DNA of 16,515 bases from Acidobacteriota bacterium (GTDB lineage Bacteria; Acidobacteriota; Polarisedimenticolia; J045). The position numbers were made by a program, and so were the translations under genes. A model generated the notes under the pieces. It was given only the letters and a program-made list of their open reading frames with translations, ran no database searches and had not been told where the DNA came from. Shown here in pieces: positions 1 through 7,377 of the stretch. Each line of letters opens with the position of its first letter. The first letter of the stretch is position 1. The stretch spans positions 1-16,515 of the forward strand of contig JALTMS010000332.1 of NCBI GenBank assembly GCA_027001345.1, written 5' to 3'.

Positions 1-647
1 ATGCCGTGCCCGTCGAGGGCCAGCAGGTGCCCCGGAGGCAGCTTCTGCACCTCGCGCAAGATGGTGCGGGGGGCGACCACGTAACGCAGGGTGAGGTACT
101 CCTCGAGCGCTCCGGGGTCGAGTTCCCGCGGCACGCCCGGGGCCTCGAGCAGGGCCGCGAGGGTCGAGGCGAAGGCCACGCGCTCGCCGCGTGCATGGAA
201 GAACAGGGGTTTTTCGCCCAGGCGGTCGCGTACCAGCCAGCTCCGGTCGCTCTCCCGGTCGTGGAGCGCAAAGGCGAAGGGGCCGACCAGGTGGTCGAGG
301 GCCGCCTCGCCCCAGCGCTCCCAGGCGGCGAGCAGGATTTCGGTATCCGACGTCGAACGCAGATCCCGTGGCTCGAGGCCGAGTTCGGCACGCACTTCCC
401 GGTGGTTGTAGATCTCGCCGTTGAAGGCCACCGTCAGCCGCCCCGAGGCCGAGTGCATCGGTTGATGACCGGCGGAGGACAGGTCGATGATCGCCAGCCG
501 GCGATGGCCGAGGGTGATCGTCCTGGCGGCGACCAGGCCGTGGTCGTCGGGTCCGCGGCGGACCATGCGCGCGAGCATCTGCCCGACGATCCGCTGATCG
601 TCGCCCGCGACACCTTCCCAGCGCCAGATGCCCGCCACTCCACACAT
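1..647 (-). CDS. asnB: Asparagine synthase (glutamine-hydrolysing), N-terminal part, cut by window edge
   Basis: The first 215 codons are present; the gene continues past the left edge. The enzyme transfers ammonia from glutamine to an adenylated aspartate in the cytoplasm. Translation begins MCGVAGIW, so Cys2 is the class II glutamine amidotransferase nucleophile exposed after Met removal. Further family motifs follow in order: RRGPDDHG, HRRLAIIDLS, AFNGEIYNH, STSDTEILL, DRLGEKPLFF and LPPGHLLALDG, which together cover the whole glutaminase domain. The synthetase domain lies outside the window. The start at 647 is set by the obligatory Met-Cys and by a GAGGAAGG ribosome site (plus-strand 656-663) eight bases upstream. 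It could be a sugar- or exopolysaccharide-linked AsnB paralogue rather than the housekeeping enzyme; the missing C-terminus and neighbours would decide this. It is transcribed away from the small membrane protein at 769. Confidence 0.93.
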   Translation of the reverse strand, partial: MCGVAGIWRWEGVAGDDQRIVGQMLARMVRRGPDDHGLVAARTITLGHRRLAIIDLSSAGHQPMHSASGRLTVAFNGEIYNHREVRAELGLEPRDLRSTSDTEILLAAWERWGEAALDHLVGPFAFALHDRESDRSWLVRDRLGEKPLFFHARGERVAFASTLAALLEAPGVPRELDPGALEEYLTLRYVVAPRTILREVQKLPPGHLLALDGHG

Positions 648-768
648 CGTCTCGACCTTCCTCTGCGGCAGCGGCCATGATCTCAGATCACCGTCCGCTG
701 CGGGGGGCTGCACGGGACGTTTTTCGCGGTACCTTTCCGGACCCGTGAGCATGGGAAGGGAGTCTGCG

Positions 769-972
769 GTGGCATTTCGGGCCTGGCTCGACGAACTCGG
801 ACGCTGGATTCTCCGGCTGTGGGCCGCGGCCGCGGCGTCGTTCTTGCCGTTGCTGGTGGCGGGCCTGCTCAGTGGTCGTCAATGGCTGCTGGGAGCCGCC
901 CTGCTGGTTCTGCTGGCCTACACCCTTCCCTACACCCTCTTGTTGACTTCGAGCCTGCTGCGCAGTCGCTGA
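769..972 (+). CDS. Small two-helix membrane protein, function unknown
   Basis: A 67-residue protein that I do not recognise. It has a short polar N-terminus (AFRAWLDELGRW) followed by two hydrophobic stretches, around residues 18-33 and 38-60, separated by SGRQW, so it probably forms a helical hairpin in the inner membrane. The GTG start at 769 is chosen because GGAAGGGAG lies six bases before it; an in-frame ATG at 751 and a GTG at 745 lack a comparable site. It stands alone between the divergent asparagine synthetase and the secreted peptidase, ending 86 bases before the latter, so the two could share a transcript. No motif hints at a role. Being short and compositionally simple, it could also be a spurious reading frame. 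Confidence 0.55.
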   Translation: MAFRAWLDELGRWILRLWAAAAASFLPLLVAGLLSGRQWLLGAALLVLLAYTLPYTLLLTSSLLRSR

Positions 973-1030
973 TCCGGCCCGCGATCGTGTGGCATACGGG
1001 CCGGGAGGGCTGGCGCTGCCTCCGGCCGGG

Positions 1031-1041
1031 GCGGACAATCC
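1031..1041 (+). promoter_or_regulatory. GCGGACAATCC element, copy 1
   Basis: The 11-mer GCGGACAATCC lies 17 bases before the M14 peptidase start and recurs exactly at 2901-2911, upstream of the Trm112 gene. GACAAT matches four of six bases of a sigma-70 -10 box, but neither copy has a convincing -35 box. It may be a promoter core or another shared signal; the sharing itself is the only firm observation. Confidence 0.25.
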
Positions 1042-1058
1042 CCGCCGGAGGTGTTCCG

Positions 1059-2885
1059 ATGGGTCGTTTCCGCTTCACTGCCGTTCCGGTCGCCGCCGCT
1101 GTGGTTGTCGCCATGCTGGCCCCGGCCGTCGCCGCACCCCTGCGCGCACCGCTGCCTCCGGAGGCCGAGTGGCACGGCGCGAGCGAGGCGCTGGTGGCCG
1201 CTGCCGATGACCCCTGGATCACCCCCGCCGAGACCAGCGGCCTGATCCGCAGCGCGGGGCTCGACGAGATGCGGGCCTGGCTCGAGCGCCTGGCCGCCGC
1301 CACCGAAAAGGTGCATCTGCTCACCCTGGGTTCGACTCCCGAAGGGCGGGAGATGATCCTGGTGGTGGCCAGCGCCGATGGCGCGGCCGACCCCGAAGCG
1401 CTGGCGGCCAGCGGCAAGCCGACGCTCTTCGTCCAGGCCGGGATTCACGCCGGCGAGATCGACGGCAAGGACGCCGGCCTGATGCTGCTGCGCGACCTGC
1501 TCTTCGGTGACGAGCAGGCCCTGCTCGAGGGCTGCAACCTGCTCTTCCTGCCGGTGTTCAACGTCGATGGGCACGAGCGTAGCTCGCGCTGGAGCCGGAT
1601 CAACCAGCGGGGACCGGAGGTGATGGGCTGGCGCACCACTGCGCGCAACCTGAATCTCAACCGTGACTACGCCAAGGCCGACACCCCCGAAATGCGCCTG
1701 CTGCTGGGGGTGCTCGAGCGCTTTCCCGTGGATCTCTACATCGACGTGCACGTCACCGACGGGGCGGACTACCAGTACGACATCACCTACGGCTGGAACG
1801 GGCCCCACGCCCACTCGCCGGCGATCGCCCGCTGGCTCGATCAGCGCCTGGCTCCAGCCTGGCGGCAGGCTCTCGAGCGGGCCGGGCACGTTCCCGGGCC
1901 GCTGATCTTTCTCGTCGATCGGCGCGATCCGACCGAGGGCATCGTCGGCTGGACCGCTTCGCCCCGCTATTCCAACGGCTATGGAGACCTGCGTCATCTG
2001 CCCACGATCCTGGTGGAGAACCACTCTCTCAAATCGTTTCGACGCCGGGTGCTGGGCACCCGGGTGGCGCTGGGCGAGGCGATGCGCGTGCTCGGCGAGC
2101 AGGGTGCGGACCTGCGCCGGGCCGTGGCCGCCGACTCCCGTCGCCGCTCGCCCGTGCCTCTGAGCTGGAAAGCGCCCACCACCCCACCGGCGATGATGAC
2201 CTTTCTCGGCATCGAGCCCCGGATCGAAGCGTCGGCGATCAGCGGCGGTGACGTGGTGCGCTGGACCGGCAAGCCCTGGCGCGGGAAAGTGCCGGTGCGC
2301 GCCAAGACCGAGCCGGCGGCCGTCGCCCGGCGCCCCGAGGCCTACTGGGTCAGTGCCGCCTGGAGCGAGGTCATCGAGCGTCTGGCGCTGCACGGCATCC
2401 ACTTCGAGACCCTCCGCGAGCCCAGGGAGGTGAGGGTCGAAGCCCTGCGTTTCGGTGAGCCGAATTTTGCCGAGCGGCTTTTCGAGGGACGCCTGCGGGT
2501 CAGCGCTCCTTACACCACCGAGCGCCGCCAGTGGGTCTTCCCTCCCGGCTCGGTGCGGGTGCCCACCGACCAGCCCCTCGGAGATCTGGTCGTCGCGCTG
2601 CTCGAGCCGGAGGGGCCCGACTCCTTTTTCCAGTGGGGTTTCTTCTCGGAAATCTTCCAGCGCACCGAGTACGCCGAGGCCTACGCCCTCGAGCCCCTCG
2701 CGGCTCGGATGCTCGCCGCCGACCCTCGACTCCGTCGCCAGTGGCAGCAGGCGCTGGAGGCCGACGCCGGCCTGCGGGACGATCCGCGCCGGCGCCTGGA
2801 GTGGTTCTACCAGCGCTCGGCCTACTACGATCAGCGCTACCGGCTCTACCCCGTCGCGCGTCAGTGGGCCGATCCGGGATCCTGA
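1059..2885 (+). CDS. Secreted M14-family zinc carboxypeptidase
   Basis: A 608-residue protein. The first 26 residues form a Sec signal peptide (MGRFRF, then an Ala/Val-rich core ending AVAA). The catalytic domain spans about residues 70-335. Zinc ligands are visible as HAGE (His130, Glu133) and His231 in YIDVHVTDG; the general base is Glu320 in ILVENHSLK. The segment NLNLNRDYAKADTPEM carries the family's substrate-binding Asn-Arg pair. The enzyme should remove C-terminal residues from peptides, or trim cell-wall or modified peptides, in the periplasm or outside the cell. The C-terminal 270 residues match no domain I recognise; similar long M14 proteins occur in Acidobacteriota and related phyla. 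The ATG at 1059 is fixed by GGAGG at 1047-1051, seven bases away, and by the signal peptide. Upstream in-frame codons belong to the neighbouring gene region. All catalytic residues are intact, so activity is likely; the substrate is unknown. Confidence 0.9.
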   Translation: MGRFRFTAVPVAAAVVVAMLAPAVAAPLRAPLPPEAEWHGASEALVAAADDPWITPAETSGLIRSAGLDEMRAWLERLAAATEKVHLLTLGSTPEGREMILVVASADGAADPEALAASGKPTLFVQAGIHAGEIDGKDAGLMLLRDLLFGDEQALLEGCNLLFLPVFNVDGHERSSRWSRINQRGPEVMGWRTTARNLNLNRDYAKADTPEMRLLLGVLERFPVDLYIDVHVTDGADYQYDITYGWNGPHAHSPAIARWLDQRLAPAWRQALERAGHVPGPLIFLVDRRDPTEGIVGWTASPRYSNGYGDLRHLPTILVENHSLKSFRRRVLGTRVALGEAMRVLGEQGADLRRAVAADSRRRSPVPLSWKAPTTPPAMMTFLGIEPRIEASAISGGDVVRWTGKPWRGKVPVRAKTEPAAVARRPEAYWVSAAWSEVIERLALHGIHFETLREPREVRVEALRFGEPNFAERLFEGRLRVSAPYTTERRQWVFPPGSVRVPTDQPLGDLVVALLEPEGPDSFFQWGFFSEIFQRTEYAEAYALEPLAARMLAADPRLRRQWQQALEADAGLRDDPRRRLEWFYQRSAYYDQRYRLYPVARQWADPGS

Positions 2886-2900
2886 GCCGCCGTCGGCGGC

Positions 2901-2911
2901 GCGGACAATCC
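2901..2911 (+). promoter_or_regulatory. GCGGACAATCC element, copy 2
   Basis: This is the second exact copy of the 11-mer at 1031-1041, located 16 bases after the peptidase stop and 73 bases before the Trm112 start. TATGAT follows at 2916-2921 and would make a good -10 box by itself, so this gap may hold the promoter of the Trm112-leuS transcript. No clear -35 box is visible. Confidence 0.25.
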
Positions 2912-2983
2912 GGGCTATGATGCGGCGGCCCGGCCCCGCCCCTCCGGCGGGATCTTCCGCCGGGCCCTGCCGAGGAGGGAGCG

Positions 2984-3208
2984 ATGGCGTTGCAGCCCTG
3001 GTTTGCCCAATTGCTGGTCTGCCCCGAGTCGAAGAAGCCCCTGATCTACTTCCGGGACGAGAACTTTCTCTTCTGCCCCGATTCCAAGCTCAAGTACCGC
3101 ATCGAGGACGACATCCCGGTATTGCTCGTCGACGAGGCCGAGCGCTTGAGCGACGAACGGGTCGCCGAGCTGCTGGCCGCCGCCCGAGAGCAGGGCCTGG
3201 TGAGTTGA
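2984..3208 (+). CDS. Trm112 / UPF0434 (YcaR-like) family protein
   Basis: A 74-residue protein with the family's typical layout: an N-terminal helix ending LLVCPESKKPL, a short beta segment with FCPDSKLKYRI, and the hallmark EDDIPVLLVDEAE. Trm112-type proteins are small activators of methyltransferases in eukaryotes and archaea; in bacteria their role is poorly defined. Here the zinc-knuckle positions are reduced: Cys13 and Cys31 remain, while the residues that would be the second Cys of each CPxC pair are Ser16 and Ser34. The protein may therefore fold without zinc. A strong GAGGAGGGAG site precedes the ATG. It ends 40 bases before leuS and is probably cotranscribed with it. Confidence 0.85.
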   Translation: MALQPWFAQLLVCPESKKPLIYFRDENFLFCPDSKLKYRIEDDIPVLLVDEAERLSDERVAELLAAAREQGLVS

Positions 3209-3248
3209 GGGTTCGAGTCAGGGCCGGGGCACCCCGGTGGAGTCATCG

Positions 3249-6059
3249 ATGAGCACTTACGACTACCGGTCGATCGAGCGCAAGTGGCAGCGGATCTGGG
3301 AGGAGCGCAAGACCTTCCGCACCGCCGGACCGGGGGAGGAGGGCTTCGACGCCTCCCGGCCCAAGTTCTACGTGCTCGACATGTTCCCTTATCCTTCCGG
3401 GGCCGGGCTGCACGTCGGACACCCCCTGGGCTACATCGGCACCGACATCGTCGCCCGCTACAAGCGGATGAAGGGGTTCAATGTCCTGCATCCGATGGGC
3501 TTCGACGCCTTCGGTCTGCCTGCCGAGCAATACGCCGTGGAAACCGGTGTCCATCCCCGGGTGACCACCGAGAAAAACATCGCCAACATGGTGCGGCAGC
3601 TCGAGGGCTTCGGACTGGGCTACGACTGGGATCGTCGCCTGGCGACCATCGAGCCTTCCTACTACCGCTGGACGCAATGGATCTTCCTCCAGATCTGGAA
3701 TAGCTGGTTCGATCCCCAGGCTCAGCGGGCGCGACCCGTCGAGCACCTGCGGGCGCGTCTGGAGGCCGGCGAGCTGGAAGTCGATGCCGACGGGCGGGTC
3801 GTGCCCGCGGGGCAGGGAGGACGGCCCTGGAGCGCGCTGGACGAAGCGGCTCGGCGGGAAGTGATCGATGGCCACCGGCTGGCCTATCTGGCCGAGGTCC
3901 CGGTGAACTGGTGCCCCGATCTGGGTACGGTGCTGGCCAACGAGGAAGTCACCGCAGACGGGCGCTCGGAGCGAGGCAACTTCCCCGTCTACAAGCGCCC
4001 GTTGCGGCAGTGGCAGTTGCGCATCACGGCCTACGCCGAGCGGCTGATCGCCGACCTCGACCTGGTGGACTGGCCGGAGCCGGTCAAGCAGATGCAGCGC
4101 AACTGGGTCGGGCGCAGCGAGGGGGCTCGGGTGGACTTTCCCCTCGCCGGAGCCTCGCGGCGGATCGAGGTCTTCACCACCCGTCCCGACACCCTCTTCG
4201 GTGCGACCTACATGGTGCTCGCCCCCGAGCACCCCTGGGTTCCGGAGATCACCACCGATGGGCAGCGCGAGGCGGTCGAGGCCTACCGGCGCCAGGCCCA
4301 GGCTCGCAGCGATGTCGATCGCCAGGCCGACAGCCGGGAGAAGACCGGCGTCTTCACCGGGGCACGGGCGATCAATCCGGTGACGGGAGAGACGATTCCG
4401 ATCTGGATCGCCGACTACGTGCTGATGGGCTACGGCACCGGTGCGATCATGGCCGTGCCGGCCCACGACAGCCGTGATTTCGACTTCGCCCGCCGCTTCG
4501 GGCTGCCGATTCGGGCGGTGGTCGAGCCCGATGCGCAGTGGCTCGAGGCCCATGCGCCCGCCGGCGCCCAGGGCGATCGACGCCAGCTCTACCTCGATGA
4601 TCCCGGGGCCTTCACCGAGGCTTTCACCGGCCAGGGTCGCGCGATCGCCTCGTCCAATGGAGAGGTCCGCCTCGACGGTCTGTCGACCGCCGAGGCCAAG
4701 GCCCGGATCACTCACTGGCTCGAGCAGAAGGGTCTCGGTCGGCGGGAAGTGCAGTACAAGCTGCGCGACTGGCTGTTTTCCCGCCAGCGCTACTGGGGTG
4801 AGCCCTTCCCCGTGCTGCACGGAGAGGACGGGGAGATCCGTGCGGTGGACGAGTCCGAGCTGCCGGTGGTGCTTCCCGAAATGGAAGATTTCCGGCCGCC
4901 GGTCTCCGATGACCCCGAAAAGCCGCCTCAGCCCTCTCTGAGCCGGGCGCCGGAGAGCTGGAAGAAGGTCGTGATCGATGGCAAGACCTACCAGCGGGAG
5001 CTGAACACCATGCCCCAGTGGGCGGGTTCCTGCTGGTACTACCTGCGCTTCATCGATCCGCACAACGACCAGCGCCTCGTCGATCCGGACAAGGAACGCT
5101 ACTGGATGGGCCCTGGTGGGGTCGATCTCTACGTCGGCGGTGTGGAACATGCCGTCCTGCACCTGCTCTACGCCCGCTTCTGGCACAAGGTGCTCTACGA
5201 CCTCGGGCACGTCTCCACTCCCGAGCCTTTCGGCCGCCTGTTCAATCAGGGCTACATCCTCGCCTGGGCCTACCAGGACGAGCGGGGGGTCTATGTGCCG
5301 GCCGAAGAGGTCGAGCAGCACGAGGACGGCAGCTACACCTGGAAGGGCAAACCCGTCACCCGGCACTACGGCAAGATGGGCAAGTCGCTGAAGAACGCGG
5401 TGGCTCCCGACGCGATCTACGAGGAGTACGGCTGCGACACCCTGCGGCTGTACGAGATGTACATGGGCCCGCTCGAGACATCCAAGCCCTGGATCACGCG
5501 GGACATCGTCGGCATCAGCCGCTTCCTGCACCGGGTGTGGCGCAACTTCGTCGGCGAAGAGGGTGCGCTGAAGGTCAGTGAGCGGCCGGCGGAACTCGAA
5601 TTGCGCCGCCTGTTGCACCGTACGATCCAGCGAGTCAGCAGCGACATGGAGGAACTGGGCATCAATACCGCCATCGCGCGGCTGATCGAGCTGAACAATG
5701 CCCTGGTGCCCCTCGAGGATCTTCCCCGGGAAGTGGCCGAGCCCTTCGTGCTGATGCTCGCCCCGATGGCTCCCCACCTGGCGGAGGAACTCTGGGAGCG
5801 GATGGGACATTCGGAATCCGTCGCCACCGCGCCGTGGCCCGAGTGGGACGAGCGCTACCTGGCGCAGGATCAGGTGGAGATCGTCGTTCAGGTCACGGGC
5901 AAGGTGCGCGGCAAGGTGAAGGTCGCCGCCGAGGCCGACGAGGCTGCCGTGCGGCAGGCGGCGGAGGCCGACGAGCGCATCGCGCGACACCTGGCGGGCA
6001 AGACGGTTCGCAAGGTGATCTACATCCCGGGTAAGCTGATCAACATCGTGGCCGTCTGA
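3249..6059 (+). CDS. leuS: Leucyl-tRNA synthetase
   Basis: A 936-residue class I synthetase that charges tRNA-Leu in the cytoplasm. Visible parts in order: MFPYPSGAGLHVGHPLGYI, containing the HIGH-type signature (His55-His58); a CP1 editing domain with TTRPDTLFGATYM (Thr310 to Asp314) and the proofreading Asp407 in VPAHDSRDFD; FSRQRYWGEPFPV in the catalytic core; WYYLRFIDP; the KMSKS-type loop as KMGKSLKN (Lys709-Ser713); an anticodon-binding helical domain; and a C-terminal tRNA-binding domain. It is longer than the ~860 residues of the E. coli enzyme because of an insertion around residues 155-215 before VNWCPDLGTVLANEEV. This insertion and the Gly in KMGKS also occur in actinobacterial and some other enzymes. 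The ATG at 3249 is preferred over GTG at 3237 because GGTGGAG sits six bases upstream of it. Confidence 0.98.
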   Translation: MSTYDYRSIERKWQRIWEERKTFRTAGPGEEGFDASRPKFYVLDMFPYPSGAGLHVGHPLGYIGTDIVARYKRMKGFNVLHPMGFDAFGLPAEQYAVETGVHPRVTTEKNIANMVRQLEGFGLGYDWDRRLATIEPSYYRWTQWIFLQIWNSWFDPQAQRARPVEHLRARLEAGELEVDADGRVVPAGQGGRPWSALDEAARREVIDGHRLAYLAEVPVNWCPDLGTVLANEEVTADGRSERGNFPVYKRPLRQWQLRITAYAERLIADLDLVDWPEPVKQMQRNWVGRSEGARVDFPLAGASRRIEVFTTRPDTLFGATYMVLAPEHPWVPEITTDGQREAVEAYRRQAQARSDVDRQADSREKTGVFTGARAINPVTGETIPIWIADYVLMGYGTGAIMAVPAHDSRDFDFARRFGLPIRAVVEPDAQWLEAHAPAGAQGDRRQLYLDDPGAFTEAFTGQGRAIASSNGEVRLDGLSTAEAKARITHWLEQKGLGRREVQYKLRDWLFSRQRYWGEPFPVLHGEDGEIRAVDESELPVVLPEMEDFRPPVSDDPEKPPQPSLSRAPESWKKVVIDGKTYQRELNTMPQWAGSCWYYLRFIDPHNDQRLVDPDKERYWMGPGGVDLYVGGVEHAVLHLLYARFWHKVLYDLGHVSTPEPFGRLFNQGYILAWAYQDERGVYVPAEEVEQHEDGSYTWKGKPVTRHYGKMGKSLKNAVAPDAIYEEYGCDTLRLYEMYMGPLETSKPWITRDIVGISRFLHRVWRNFVGEEGALKVSERPAELELRRLLHRTIQRVSSDMEELGINTAIARLIELNNALVPLEDLPREVAEPFVLMLAPMAPHLAEELWERMGHSESVATAPWPEWDERYLAQDQVEIVVQVTGKVRGKVKVAAEADEAAVRQAAEADERIARHLAGKTVRKVIYIPGKLINIVAV

Positions 6060-6092
6060 GTTCTGCGCAGGCGGTCTGACGGGAGGGTGAGC

Positions 6093-6701
6093 GTGTCCCA
6101 GGCTCCGGACGAACGGCAACTCCTCGAAAGCCTGCGCAACGCCGAGCCCGGAGCTTTCGAGGACTTCGTCGATCGCTTCGGCGACCGGATCTACGGTTTC
6201 GGTTTGCGGATGTGCGGCGAGGTCGAGGATGCCCGGGATGTTTTCCAGGAGACGCTGCTTCAGGCCTATCAGAAGATCGGCCAGCTCAAGCATCCCGAAG
6301 CGCTCAAGTCCTGGCTCTACCGGGTGGCCTCCAACGCCTGCCTGATGAAACGCCGCCGGGGCAAGTTCGAGCCGCGTCGCGAGCTGTCCCTCGACGAGTT
6401 GATGCCAGCCGGCAGCGAGGGGCCGAAGATCGAGATCCCCGATCCGGGGCGGCTGCCCGACGAGCAGGCGGCCAGCGGGGAGTTGCGGGCTCTGCTGCGA
6501 GAGGCGATCGCCGAGCTGCCCGAGCACTACCGGATCGTGCTCGTGCTGCGGGACATGGAGCAGCTCTCCACGCGAGAGGTCGCCGAGGCCCTCGACCTGG
6601 CGGAGACCGCCGTCAAGATGCGTCTGCACCGGGCCCGACTGATGGTGCGCCAGCGGCTCGAGGCGATGCTGGCCCGCCGCACGGCGGAAGGGGAGGCCTG
6701 A
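6093..6701 (+). CDS. ECF-type RNA polymerase sigma factor
   Basis: A 202-residue sigma-70 family protein of the extracytoplasmic-function group. Region 2 lies at about residues 15-70, with the core-binding segment VEDARDVFQETLLQAYQKIGQL and the -10 recognition segment around SWLYRVASNACLMKRRR. A charged linker follows. Region 4 lies at about residues 135-190 (ELPEHYRIVLVLRDMEQLSTREVAEAL, then LAETAVKMRLHRARL), a typical helix-turn-helix reading the -35 box. The GTG at 6093 is chosen because GGGAGG at 6081-6086 is six bases before it; the GTG at 6087 abuts that site and cannot use it. The next gene, one base after the stop, is a zinc-finger anti-sigma factor, so the pair is a self-contained signalling switch. 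No autoregulatory promoter is obvious in the 33-base gap after leuS. Confidence 0.94.
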   Translation: MSQAPDERQLLESLRNAEPGAFEDFVDRFGDRIYGFGLRMCGEVEDARDVFQETLLQAYQKIGQLKHPEALKSWLYRVASNACLMKRRRGKFEPRRELSLDELMPAGSEGPKIEIPDPGRLPDEQAASGELRALLREAIAELPEHYRIVLVLRDMEQLSTREVAEALDLAETAVKMRLHRARLMVRQRLEAMLARRTAEGEA

Positions 6702-6702
6702 G

Positions 6703-6972
6703 ATGGGTTGCGACCATCAGCACGGCGATCTGAGTTGCCGGGAGATCTTTGCCCTGCTCTCGGAGTACCTCGACGAGGAACTCGACGCGTCGATCTGCTC
6801 GCAGCTCGAAGAGCATCTCGAGGACTGCCCTCCCTGCGTGGATTTTCTCGACTCGCTCCGGCGGACGATCGGGCTGCTGCAGGCCGAGGGGCGGCCGCTC
6901 GAGGCGCCGCCGGACCTGCGGCGAGAGGTGATCGATGCCCTCCGCCGACTCCAGCCCCCCGAATCTCGGTGA
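6703..6972 (+). CDS. Zinc-finger (zf-HC2) anti-sigma factor, soluble
   Basis: An 89-residue protein with the ZAS/zf-HC2 pattern: Cys12 in LSCREIFALLSEYLDEELD, then His38, Cys42 and Cys45 in HLEDCPPC. In this family the H-x3-C-x2-C site plus an upstream Cys bind zinc, and oxidation or ligand changes release the cognate sigma factor. There is no membrane helix after the zinc domain, only a short helical tail (residues 60-89), so it acts in the cytoplasm, as RsrA-type redox anti-sigma factors do. The ATG lies one base after the sigma-factor stop, which indicates translational coupling. Extra His and Cys residues at the N-terminus (MGCDHQHGD) could join metal binding. The signal sensed is not evident. 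Confidence 0.92.
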   Translation: MGCDHQHGDLSCREIFALLSEYLDEELDASICSQLEEHLEDCPPCVDFLDSLRRTIGLLQAEGRPLEAPPDLRREVIDALRRLQPPESR

Positions 6973-7002
6973 CCTTTCGTGGCGGTCTGCATCTCTCTGG
7001 TA

Positions 7003-7018
7003 GGGCGATGCTTCGCCC
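7003..7018 (+). other. Hairpin abutting the ribosome site of the DUF2892 gene
   Basis: GGGCGA (7003-7008), loop TGCT, TCGCCC (7013-7018) forms a perfect six-base stem. It ends directly at the GGGAGG ribosome site (7019-7024) of the next gene. It may tune translation of that gene or partly end the sigma/anti-sigma transcript. No T-run follows, so it is not an intrinsic terminator. Confidence 0.4.
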
Positions 7019-7029
7019 GGGAGGTGCTG

Positions 7030-7221
7030 ATGACCATCAACCGTCTGCTGCGCGCGATCGCCGGCTTCTTCGTTCTGCTCTCGGTGGCTCTGGGCTACTG
7101 GGTCAGCCCCTGGTTTCTGCTCTTCACCGCGTTCGTCGGCCTGAATCTCCTCCAGTCGGCCTTCACCAACTGGTGCCCGATGATGGCGATTCTGCGGGGG
7201 ATCGGCATGCGCGAGGGCTGA
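7030..7221 (+). CDS. DUF2892 family small inner-membrane protein
   Basis: A 63-residue protein with two membrane helices: residues 7-22 (LRAIAGFFVLLSVALG) and 25-43 (WFLLFTAFVGLNLLQSAF), followed by NWCPMMAILRGIGM. The pattern N-L-x-Q-S-x-F-T-x-W-C-P is the hallmark of the DUF2892 (YgaP-like transmembrane) family, here without the rhodanese domain that some members carry. Members are often linked with sulfur handling or thiol stress, but the biochemical role is not established; the conserved Cys at the C-terminal edge is present here. The ATG at 7030 has GGGAGG five bases upstream, so the longer GTG-initiated frame from 6979 is not needed. Its position behind a possible redox-sensing anti-sigma factor fits a stress-response operon, which is inference. 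Confidence 0.85.
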   Translation: MTINRLLRAIAGFFVLLSVALGYWVSPWFLLFTAFVGLNLLQSAFTNWCPMMAILRGIGMREG

Positions 7222-7304
7222 GCCTCTCGCCTCTTGGGGTGACGAATGTCCGGCGAAATTGCCGCCGCCCGGCAGGGAATTCCGTGTCCGTTCGATGAAA
7301 GCCG

Positions 7305-7333
7305 TTGACAGGGCGGGGTCCCAATTTCAAGAT
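7305..7333 (+). promoter_or_regulatory. Likely sigma-70 promoter of the Pal-like gene
   Basis: A perfect -35 box TTGACA occupies 7305-7310. A 17-base spacer leads to CAAGAT at 7328-7333, which matches three of six -10 bases. The site lies 45 bases before the lipoprotein start, in an otherwise empty 156-base gap, so the placement is right even though the -10 box is weak. Confidence 0.5.
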
Positions 7334-7377
7334 TGCCTTTCGATAAGTCTTCCCCGCTGCTCGAAGGGAGAGATCTG

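Noticed and set aside
6..680. Plus-strand frame opposite the asparagine synthetase
   Set aside because: The minus-strand translation from 647 has the whole glutaminase motif set starting MCGVAGI; the plus-strand product shows no domain.
930..2402. Long minus-strand open frame opposite the M14 peptidase
   Set aside because: The plus-strand peptidase has complete catalytic motifs and a signal peptide; the opposite frame shows none.
3243..6629. Very long open frame on the minus strand opposite leuS and the sigma-factor gene
   Set aside because: It is antisense to unmistakable leuS and sigma-factor codons, crosses two genes, and its translation is His/Gly/Arg-rich without any domain. GC-rich codon bias creates such frames.
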